DNA from: Alcaligenes ammonioxydans
GTDB taxonomy: Bacteria; Pseudomonadota; Gammaproteobacteria; Burkholderiales; Burkholderiaceae_B
Reading direction: 5' to 3'
NCBI RefSeq assembly: GCF_019343455.1
Contig: NZ_CP049362.1
Span: 1-64,000 of the forward strand
DNA length: 64,000 bases
The notes under the pieces: generated by a model
Seen by the model: the letters and a program-made list of their open reading frames with translations, nothing else
What the model was told of the DNA's origin: nothing
Database searches by the model: none
Shown here: in pieces, positions 45,417 to 52,496 of the stretch
How the letters are laid out: each line of letters begins with the position of its first letter
Position numbering within the stretch: position 1 is the stretch's first letter
Program-made: the position numbers and the translations under genes

Positions 45417-46400
45417 ATGAAACAGCTTAAAAATACGACGCTGGCCCTGTTGCTGGCCGGAGTAGGCGCTCTGGCGCCGATGATGGCTCAGGCGGCCTGG
45501 CCGAGCACGGAGCAGGTACGTATTGTGGTCCCCTACCCGCCCGGCACCGAGCCTGACATTCTGGCCCGCGATCTGGGTGTGCATTTGAACAAGGCCACGG
45601 GCAAAGTCTTTGTGATTGAAAACCGCCCGGGCGCCAATGCCATTATTGGCACCGATAATGTGGTCAAGGCCAAAGGCGATGGTTCGGCCTTGCTGATGGT
45701 GGACAGTCTGGCGGTATCGACCAACCCTCTGCTCTACAGCAACCTGCCCTACAAATGGGAAAAAGACTTGAAGCCGGTCACCACGGTAGCAGGTGTGAAC
45801 CTGTATCTGCTGGTGCGCAATGACTTTCCGGCCAAGGATTACAAGGAATTCATTGCCCAGGCCAAGAAGGCCAACGGAGATACCAATGTGGGCACAGGCG
45901 GACGTGGGCATGTCACGCACCTGGGCATGGGCCTGCTGGGCCGTGAGGAAGGCGTGAACTTCACTTACATTCCCTACAAAGGCATGGCCCCGGCGACCAA
46001 TGCAATTCTGGGTGGCGAGACGGATGCCATGCTGGTCGGTGGCATTCTGGCATCCCAGCATGTGAATGGCGGTAAAGTCCGGATCCTGGCCGTCGGTGCA
46101 GACAAACGGACCGAGCTGCTGCCAAACGTGCCGACTGTCGAGGAAGCAGGCGGCCACGCCAACAGCATCCCTACCACTACGTTTGCACTGTTTGCTCCCG
46201 GCACCACGCCCGATGAGACGGTAAAGGAAATTCAGGAAAAAGTGGATGCGGCACTGAAAACTCCCGAGATGCAGGCGGCTTTCAAGAACCGTGGTCTGGC
46301 CCAGTTCTACACCACCCCAGCCCAGACGCTGGAGCGTGTGCAGAACGACTCCAAAGTTTATTCCGAGCTGATCCCTACCCTGGGCATTCAGCCTGAATAA
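45417..46400 (+). CDS. Bug/TctC-family periplasmic receptor
   Basis: A 327-residue orphan receptor. The signal peptide (TLALLLAGVGALAPMMAQAA) is followed by VRIVVPYPPGTEPDILARDL. TEPD replaces the usual GGxxD in the ligand loop, hinting at a non-standard ligand. VIENRPGANAIIGTDNVV is the second family loop. The start is ATG 45417 with AAGGAG upstream. It is co-transcribed with the sulfatase-superfamily gene, so the ligand may be a sulfate or phosphonate ester or its product. Confidence 0.9.
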   Translation: MKQLKNTTLALLLAGVGALAPMMAQAAWPSTEQVRIVVPYPPGTEPDILARDLGVHLNKATGKVFVIENRPGANAIIGTDNVVKAKGDGSALLMVDSLAVSTNPLLYSNLPYKWEKDLKPVTTVAGVNLYLLVRNDFPAKDYKEFIAQAKKANGDTNVGTGGRGHVTHLGMGLLGREEGVNFTYIPYKGMAPATNAILGGETDAMLVGGILASQHVNGGKVRILAVGADKRTELLPNVPTVEEAGGHANSIPTTTFALFAPGTTPDETVKEIQEKVDAALKTPEMQAAFKNRGLAQFYTTPAQTLERVQNDSKVYSELIPTLGIQPE

Positions 46401-46477
46401 ACGGCGGGTCGGGTAGCGCCCTGTGCCGGCAAGCGGTCGGCCGGGGGCGTTGGAACCGGCAGGACTGCGTCAACAAA

Positions 46478-46521
46478 AAACACCACCCACACATCGCCTG
46501 AGCGGTGTGTGGGTGGTGTTT
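46478..46521 (+). terminator. Terminator after the sulfatase-Bug operon
   Basis: AAACACCACCCACACA (46478-46493) and TGTGTGGGTGGTGTTT (46506-46521) form a perfect 16-bp stem. The A-rich left flank could also serve the converging MarR transcript. Nothing else is seen in 46401-46619. Confidence 0.85.
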
Positions 46522-46619
46522 CTGAATGCTGGCCGTCTCTCTCTCCCACTCCTGGCTGGACCATCCAGATCCCCAGGCAGCAGGGTTAGAACCGATAGTG
46601 TGCGCGGTCGTGCTGCGTT

Positions 46620-47093
46620 TTACTGCTCGTTATAGTCGTGCTGCTCGGAAATCAGGCGTCGCAAGGTGGCCTTGAGGGCATTGACGTCCAGGGGTTGCAG
46701 GCGCTGGACGACCTCCTGCTCGTGCAGGCGGGCCTTGGCAATCAGGCCGGAGATCAGGGTCTGCCCTTCTTCGGTAATGCGCACCAGCGTGATGCGACGA
46801 TCCACATCGTGGGCTACGCGGCGCAATAAACCTTGTTTTTCCAGTCGATCCAGCAAACGGGTGACAGTTGGTTGCTTGGTGGTCGCAATGCGCGCCAGGT
46901 GCCCAATACTGACCTCGCCCGCGCCGGACAGGGTGGACAGGACACGCCATTCGGAAATGGACAAACCGTTGCTCAGCACCACTTCGTGGAATTCGGCAGA
47001 GATCAGCTGGCTGGCCTGGGCCAACAGGGCGGGCAGGTAATTTTCGACAAAGACGGTGTCGTGTTCGGTGGGGCTCATGGTGCTTATTGTCAT
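46620..47093 (-). CDS. MarR family regulator
   Basis: A winged-helix regulator of 157 residues with ISEWRVLSTLSGAGEVSIGH, the recognition helix region TTKQPTVTRLLDRLEKQGLL and the wing DVDRRITLVRITEEG. It is divergent from iorA and most likely controls it, sensing an aromatic acid. ATG 47093 gives MTISTMSPTE; ATG 47078 is an alternative start. An inverted repeat at 47255-47276 in the shared region is a candidate operator. Confidence 0.88.
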   Translation of the reverse strand: MTISTMSPTEHDTVFVENYLPALLAQASQLISAEFHEVVLSNGLSISEWRVLSTLSGAGEVSIGHLARIATTKQPTVTRLLDRLEKQGLLRRVAHDVDRRITLVRITEEGQTLISGLIAKARLHEQEVVQRLQPLDVNALKATLRRLISEQHDYNEQ

Positions 47094-47254
47094 TACAGGC
47101 TAGTGGGTGCCGCGAATCTGCAGGGGCGTGGGCCCGAGCAGATGGTCAGGCCTGAAGACCCCGCGCGGCGGCAACAGGGCTCACTATAACCAAGCTGTCC
47201 GTTCGCGTGTCGCAAATAATTTGGCGTCTTTACTAGGGAAAACCATGAGAATGG

Positions 47255-47276
47255 ATATGTTGAGATATAAACATAT
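47255..47276. promoter_or_regulatory. Candidate MarR operator upstream of iorA
   Basis: ATATGTT and AACATAT are inverted around eight bases in the 235-base MarR/iorA gap. Size and AT-rich symmetry suit a MarR dimer. No gene is seen in the gap. Confidence 0.45.
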
Positions 47277-47328
47277 TCCGATGAAAATAAATACCATGTT
47301 CACAATACGCGGTAAGTAAGGAAAGAAA

Positions 47329-49539
47329 ATGGCTGAGCGATCATTTGTCGAAGAAGTCAAAAAGCTGCGCCTGGGGGATGGAGACGTATTCAGTGGCGAA
47401 GGCATCTTGGCGGTGACCAAGGCCCTGCTGGAATCGGGCGTGTCCTATGTGGCCGGTTACCAGGGTGCGCCTATCTCGCACTTGATGGACGTGCTGGCCG
47501 ATGCCCAGGACATCTTGCAAGAGAACGGAATCCGTTTTGAAAACAGCGCCAGCGAGGCGACCGCGGCGGCCACACTGGCTGCGTCGGTCAACTACCCGCT
47601 GCGTGGCGCCATCACCTTCAAAGCGACGGTAGGCACCAACGTGGCCTCTGACGCGCTGGCCAACCTGGCCTCGGGTGGGGTCAAGGGCGGTGCGCTGATC
47701 ATCGTGGGCGAAGACTACGGCGAAGGCTCGTCCATCATGCAAGAGCGCAGTCACGCTTTTGCCATGAAGTCGCAAATGTGGATGCTGGACCCGCGTCCTA
47801 ACCTGCCCTGTATTGTGCAAGCGGTCAAAGACGGTTTTGATTTGTCCGAAGCGTCCAACACCCCTGTCATGTTGCAGCTGCGCATTCGCGCCTGCCACGT
47901 GCATGGTCAGTTTGTGGCCTCGGACAACCGCCGCGCCAAATTCACCATTAAAGAAGCCATGGAGCAGCCCACACGCGACATCAATCGCATTGTGTTGCCG
48001 CCTGCCAGCTTCCTGCATGAAAAAGAAAAGATCGAACAGCGCTGGCCGAACGCCGTCAAGTTCATCGAAGAGCGTCAGCTCAATGAATTCTTTGCTGATG
48101 GCACCGACGATGTGGGTCTGATCGTTCAGGGCGGTGGCTACAACACCGTGATCCGCGCTTTGGAACACCTGGATCTGGCCGATGTGTTTGGCGAATCCAA
48201 AGTGCCCATGTACGTGATGAACGTGGCCTACCCGCTGATCGAGTCCGAAATCGTCCGTTTCTGCGAAGGCAAACGTGCGGTGCTGGTGCTGGAAGAGGGT
48301 CAGCCCAACTTTGTGGAACAGAACATTTCCGACATCGTGCGTCGCCACAATGTGGACGTCACCCTGCACGGCAAGGACCTGCTGCCACTGGCCGGTGAAT
48401 ACAACACCGCCACCATGCTCAAAGGCCTGCGCGCTTTCATGGAAAAATATGGCCGCGTCGAGCCTCTGGCTCCTCGCAAACCACGTGTGATCCCGATGAA
48501 AGTCGAGACGGTGGAGCGTCCAAAAGCGGAACAAGCCAGCCTGGTGAACGTGGAAGCCGCCGAAGTCAAACCGTTGGGCAGCCTGGACGAAAACGTTCAT
48601 GCCCGTCCTCCCGGGTTTTGTACTGGCTGTCCCGAGCGTCCTATCTTTACCGCGTTGAAACTGGTGGAGCGCGAACTGGGCGAACACCACGTCTCTGCCG
48701 ACATTGGCTGTCACCTGTTCTCCATTTTGCCGCCCTTCAATCTGGGTAACACCACCATGGGCTACGGTCTGGGCGGCGCCGGTTCGGCAGCCTTGAACGT
48801 GGAGTCCGACAAGCGCGCCATCTCGGTCATGGGTGACGGCGGTTTCTGGCACAACGGTCTGACCAGTGGTATTGCCAATGCGGTATTTAACCGCAGTGAC
48901 AACCTGACCATTGTGATCGACAACAGCTACACCGCCGCCACGGGCGGTCAGGACATCCTGTCCTCCAAGGCCAAGAACGAAACGCGCAGTACCGGTCACC
49001 TGATCGAGAAAGCCGCGCGTGGCGTGGGTGTGGAATGGCTGCGCATGATCCGTCGCACCTACGATCTGAAGACCATGACGGCCACTTTGCGTGAGGCCCT
49101 GACGACCAAGGAAAAAGGTCCCAAGGTGCTGGTGGCGCAAAGCGAATGTATGTTGAACCGTCAGCGTCGCGAAAAAGGCCAGGTCCGCAAGGCAGTGGCG
49201 GCAGGTGAGCGCGTGGTGCGCGAGCGCTTTGGCGTGGACCCGGACACCTGTACCGGCGATCACTCCTGCATCCGTCTGTCCGGTTGTCCGTCGCTGTCGA
49301 TTCGCCCCAACCCGGACGCTCTGCGTCAGGACCCGGTGGCCAATGTGATGAACAGCTGTGTGGGTTGCGGTCTGTGTGGTGAGGTTTCCCACGCGGCGAT
49401 TCTGTGCCCCTCGTTCTACCGGGCTCAAGTCGTCAGCAACCCGACTGGCTGGGACAAGTTCCGCGAAAAAACCCGCCGTGGCTTTATTGGCTGGTTGCAG
49501 CGTCGTGACGCTGCCCGTCGTGATCGTCTGGCCTTCTAA
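47329..49539 (+). CDS. iorA: Indolepyruvate ferredoxin oxidoreductase alpha subunit
   Basis: The TPP-binding subunit that oxidatively decarboxylates arylpyruvates (indolepyruvate, phenylpyruvate) to arylacetyl-CoA. The 736-residue protein has an N-terminal pyruvate-oxidoreductase domain (VAGYQGAPISHLMDVL) and the TPP motif MGDGGFWHNGLTSG ending in VIDNSYTAATGG. A C-terminal ferredoxin-like part has a modified first cluster motif (CTGDHSCIRLSGCP) and a regular second one (CVGCGLCGEVSHAAILCP). The start is ATG 47329 with GGAAAG upstream. iorB follows 23 bases later. Confidence 0.92.
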   Translation: MAERSFVEEVKKLRLGDGDVFSGEGILAVTKALLESGVSYVAGYQGAPISHLMDVLADAQDILQENGIRFENSASEATAAATLAASVNYPLRGAITFKATVGTNVASDALANLASGGVKGGALIIVGEDYGEGSSIMQERSHAFAMKSQMWMLDPRPNLPCIVQAVKDGFDLSEASNTPVMLQLRIRACHVHGQFVASDNRRAKFTIKEAMEQPTRDINRIVLPPASFLHEKEKIEQRWPNAVKFIEERQLNEFFADGTDDVGLIVQGGGYNTVIRALEHLDLADVFGESKVPMYVMNVAYPLIESEIVRFCEGKRAVLVLEEGQPNFVEQNISDIVRRHNVDVTLHGKDLLPLAGEYNTATMLKGLRAFMEKYGRVEPLAPRKPRVIPMKVETVERPKAEQASLVNVEAAEVKPLGSLDENVHARPPGFCTGCPERPIFTALKLVERELGEHHVSADIGCHLFSILPPFNLGNTTMGYGLGGAGSAALNVESDKRAISVMGDGGFWHNGLTSGIANAVFNRSDNLTIVIDNSYTAATGGQDILSSKAKNETRSTGHLIEKAARGVGVEWLRMIRRTYDLKTMTATLREALTTKEKGPKVLVAQSECMLNRQRREKGQVRKAVAAGERVVRERFGVDPDTCTGDHSCIRLSGCPSLSIRPNPDALRQDPVANVMNSCVGCGLCGEVSHAAILCPSFYRAQVVSNPTGWDKFREKTRRGFIGWLQRRDAARRDRLAF

Positions 49540-49562
49540 GCACACCCGTAGAGATTCTTATC

Positions 49563-51068
49563 ATGCAGATCAAACCAATCAAGATTGCTATTTTGGCCAT
49601 GGGTGGCGAAGGCGGCGGCGTGCTGGCCGACTGGATCGTCAACCTGGGCGAACAAAACGGCTACTTTGCACAAACCACCTCGGTGCCGGGCGTGGCCCAG
49701 CGTACCGGTGCCACGATTTATTATGTGGAGCTGTTTCCGCACTCGGCCGCACCTGATGGCAAGAGGCCGGTGCTGGCCTTGATGCCCATGCCCGGCGATG
49801 TGGACGTGGTCCTGGCATCCGAGCTGATGGAAGCGGGTCGCGCCGTGCAGCGCGGCCTGGTCACCGAAGACCGCACCACATTGATTGCCTCTACGCACCG
49901 TGTCTACTCCATTGCCGAAAAATCGGCCATGGGCGATGGCCGGGTGGATGACAATGCGCTGATTGCGCACGCCACGCAGGCTGCCAAGCGTTTTGTGTAT
50001 TTCAATATGGAAAAAGCGGCCGAGGACTCGGGCAGCGTGATTTCCGCCGTGCTGTTTGGTGCCTTGGCCAGTACGGGTGTGCTGCCCTTTAGCCGCACCC
50101 AGTTCGAGCAGACAATTGAGCGCGGTGGCGTGGGCGTCAAGCCCAGCCTGAAGGCTTTTGGCGCTGCTTACGCTCGTGTGGCCGAAGGTGATGCCGGCAA
50201 GGCCGAGTCGGATAACAAACCGGTTGATATGGCAACGCTGGCTCCGCGTGACCCAGCTGTTGCCAAGCTGATTGACCGTGTTCGTGCCGAAGTGCCTGAG
50301 CAGGCCCAGCCCATCGTGGTGGAAGGGGTGCGCCGTGTTCTGGATTTCCAGGATGTGGATTACGCCAATTTGTACCTGGACCGCCTGAAAAAGATCAGCC
50401 GCTTCGCACGTCCGGATGACGTGGCCCTGGTGCGTGAAACGGGTCGGTATCTGGCCTTGTGGATGTCTTACGAAGATGCCATTCGCGTGGCCGAGCTGAA
50501 AACCCGTGCCAGTCGTTTTGACCGCGTCCACAAGGAAGTGCGTGCTGCCGATGGCCAGATTGTGGCGATCAATGAATACATGCATCCGCGTGTGGAAGAG
50601 ATCAGCGAAATCCTGCCGTTTGCCAGTGTTGGCCGCTGGCTGATGCGTCCTACCTGGGGCAACAAACTGGTGAAATCGCTGACCAAGTCCGGACGTGTCA
50701 TTCAAACCAGCTCGGTGCGCGGCTTTATTCCTTTGTATCTGTTGTCGGGCTTTAAACGCTGGCGTCGTCGCACGCTGCGTTACCAGGCCGAGCAACAGCG
50801 CATTGAAAGCTGGTTAAAGCAGATTGAGCAGGCGGCCGATGCTCACCCGGCCCTGGCTTTGGAAATTGCCCAATGTCAGCGTCTGGTCAAGGGCTACGGC
50901 GATACGCATGCTCGCGGGCTGCGCAACTACCAGACCGTGATGTCGGCACTGGAGCGCAACCCCAGCACCTTGTCGCCAGCCATGCTGGGCGCCTTGCGCG
51001 ATGCGGCCTTGGCCGACGAGCATGGCTCCAAGCTAGAGGCCACATTGCGCCAGTACGCCCTGGTGTAA
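49563..51068 (+). CDS. iorB: Indolepyruvate oxidoreductase beta subunit, extended form
   Basis: Partner of IorA, 501 residues. Residues 1 to about 190 are the gamma-type oxidoreductase domain (AILAMGGEGGGVLADWIVN, then SVPGVAQRTGATIYY). The rest is an extra domain not found in the roughly 200-residue archaeal IorB. It contains the region DVDYANLYLDRLKKI and a long helical C-terminus. This long version is common in aerobic proteobacteria. It should carry electrons from the arylpyruvate half-reaction. Confidence 0.9.
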   Translation: MQIKPIKIAILAMGGEGGGVLADWIVNLGEQNGYFAQTTSVPGVAQRTGATIYYVELFPHSAAPDGKRPVLALMPMPGDVDVVLASELMEAGRAVQRGLVTEDRTTLIASTHRVYSIAEKSAMGDGRVDDNALIAHATQAAKRFVYFNMEKAAEDSGSVISAVLFGALASTGVLPFSRTQFEQTIERGGVGVKPSLKAFGAAYARVAEGDAGKAESDNKPVDMATLAPRDPAVAKLIDRVRAEVPEQAQPIVVEGVRRVLDFQDVDYANLYLDRLKKISRFARPDDVALVRETGRYLALWMSYEDAIRVAELKTRASRFDRVHKEVRAADGQIVAINEYMHPRVEEISEILPFASVGRWLMRPTWGNKLVKSLTKSGRVIQTSSVRGFIPLYLLSGFKRWRRRTLRYQAEQQRIESWLKQIEQAADAHPALALEIAQCQRLVKGYGDTHARGLRNYQTVMSALERNPSTLSPAMLGALRDAALADEHGSKLEATLRQYALV

Positions 51069-51112
51069 AGGGTTCACCAGGCCGCTGGACAGCGGCCTTG
51101 GTGAAAACCCTT
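51068..51112 (+). terminator. Long hairpin after iorB
   Basis: AAGGGTTCACCAGGCCGCT (51068-51086) pairs with AGCGGCCTTGGTGAAAACCCTT (51091-51112) with small bulges and a 4-base loop. It starts within the iorB stop codon and lacks a T-run, so it may be a factor-dependent terminator or a stabilising 3' structure. Confidence 0.55.
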
Positions 51113-51152
51113 GAAGGCACGGATTTAACCCCCTAAATACTTTATTTCTAAA

Positions 51153-51170
51153 ATATTCATAGTAGAATAT
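51153..51170. promoter_or_regulatory. Candidate MarR operator upstream of the second marR
   Basis: ATATTC-ATAGTA-GAATAT is an 18-bp inverted repeat in the AT-rich part of the iorB-marR gap (51069-51310). It lies about 140 bases before the marR start and may mediate autoregulation. Apart from the hairpin, nothing else was seen in the gap. Confidence 0.45.
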
Positions 51171-51310
51171 AAATTCGGATTGGCACGGTGACCGCGGCGT
51201 GGAGAGCCAGACGTTCCGTGTCTATTTGGCCACTTGTTCACACTTGTTCAAGCACGAGTATCCCGCCTGTTGGTCAAACTGAAATTAGCCAAAGTTTGGG
51301 GGGCAAGAAT

Positions 51311-51826
51311 ATGAATCAAAGCGAAGCAGCACAGGATTTACTGGTAGAGCCAGCCGATGCTGGATTTGAAGGCCGCGTCGGTCCCAAGGACCCTGCCAGC
51401 CTGAAATTGTGGTTGCGCATGCTGACCTGCACCAAGCAGATCGAGGACGAGATCCGTCGTCGCCTGCGCCAGAATCATGGTATTTCGCTGGCCCGTTTTG
51501 ATTACATGGCCCAGTTGTACCGCTACCCGCAGGGCCTGAAGATGGGCGAGTTGTCACGCTATCTGATGGTGACCGGCGGCAATATTACCGGACTGACTGA
51601 CGAGCTGGCCCGAGAAGGCATGGTGTCTCGCCAGAGCAGTCCAACAGACCGACGTGCTTGGGTGTTGCGTCTCACCCCCAAGGGCAAAAGCAGTTTCGAG
51701 GCGATGGCCCAGGCCCACAGTGACTGGATTGCAGAAATGTTTGAAGGACTGGCGACAGACGAAGTTGTGCATATCCATCAGCATCTGGGCTTGCTGCGGG
51801 TGCATCTGCAAAGCACGGCCAGCTAG
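51311..51826 (+). CDS. MarR family regulator of the aromatic cluster
   Basis: A 171-residue winged-helix regulator: LARFDYMAQLYRYPQGLKMG, the recognition region VTGGNITGLTDELAREGMV and the wing TDRRAWVLRLTPKG. The start is ATG 51311 with a G-rich ribosome site; a longer frame to 51188 is not convincing. It stands at the head of the thioesterase-monooxygenase-gentisate genes on the same strand. MarR proteins of this group often respond to aryl-CoA esters, which fits a CoA-dependent pathway. Confidence 0.87.
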   Translation: MNQSEAAQDLLVEPADAGFEGRVGPKDPASLKLWLRMLTCTKQIEDEIRRRLRQNHGISLARFDYMAQLYRYPQGLKMGELSRYLMVTGGNITGLTDELAREGMVSRQSSPTDRRAWVLRLTPKGKSSFEAMAQAHSDWIAEMFEGLATDEVVHIHQHLGLLRVHLQSTAS

Positions 51827-51922
51827 CATAAGGTGCATTCTGCCCGGTCTGTGAGGCCAGACAGAATGCGGATAGCGTCACAGACAGGCGCACAAAACAC
51901 TTGCTAAAAAGGTGTCTACAAC

Positions 51923-52366
51923 ATGGTTTCCAAGCTGTACGAACAAGAACATCGCATCCGTTTTTCGGAATGCGATCCAGCGGGTATCGTTTTTTATCCG
52001 CAGTACTTTGTGATGTTTAACGACCTGATGGAAGCATGGATCGATTCCATGGTACCCGAGGGTTTTCACAACATGATCGCCAGCAAACGGGTAGGCATGC
52101 CCTCGGTACATATTGAAGCCGAGTTCAAGTCCATCAGCCGTATGGGTGATGATGTGGTGATGAGCCTGGGAGTGGAACGCATTGGCAACAGCTCCTTGAC
52201 GTTGCTGTTGCGTTGCGTCGGCAAGGACGGCGTGCTGCGTATGCAAGTGCGCCAGACTGTGGTGACCACCTCGCTGGAGACCCACCTGGGTATTCCTATC
52301 CCTGATTTCCTGCGCAACCCCATGCAAGCGTATGTGATTGCCCAGCCAGAAAGCAGCCAGGCTTGA
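51923..52366 (+). CDS. Hotdog-fold acyl-CoA thioesterase (4-hydroxybenzoyl-CoA type)
   Basis: A 147-residue hotdog thioesterase. The N-terminal IRFSECDPAGIVFYPQYF carries the catalytic Asp of the 4-hydroxybenzoyl-CoA thioesterase group, followed by the central helix and VGMPSVHIEAEFKS. Next to a CoA-ester 5-hydroxylase and gentisate dioxygenase, it should release gentisate from gentisyl-CoA (or 5-hydroxyanthranilate from its CoA ester). It begins 96 bases after marR. Confidence 0.87.
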   Translation: MVSKLYEQEHRIRFSECDPAGIVFYPQYFVMFNDLMEAWIDSMVPEGFHNMIASKRVGMPSVHIEAEFKSISRMGDDVVMSLGVERIGNSSLTLLLRCVGKDGVLRMQVRQTVVTTSLETHLGIPIPDFLRNPMQAYVIAQPESSQA

Positions 52367-52425
52367 TCTAGTTTGAAGTAGTAGCAGGCAGTGTGCAGGT
52401 CAGGTATTTTTTTTGATTTAAATAG

Positions 52426-52455
52426 TTGACTTGTATAATATTTATTAATAAATAT
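52426..52455 (+). promoter_or_regulatory. Promoter with an 18-bp palindrome before the hydroxylase gene
   Basis: TTGACT (52426-52431) and TAAATA (52449-52454), 17 bases apart, form a likely promoter. The perfect palindrome ATATTTATTAATAAATAT (52438-52455) covers the spacer and -10, a classic repressor position. The second MarR is the probable binder. Confidence 0.6.
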
Positions 52456-52496
52456 ACTATGCTCGAAAGCATGTATTCAGACCATACGGACATATC

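Noticed and set aside
47341..49545. A 734-codon open frame on the minus strand
   Set aside because: Antisense shadow of iorA, which has full TPP and Fe-S motifs on the plus strand.
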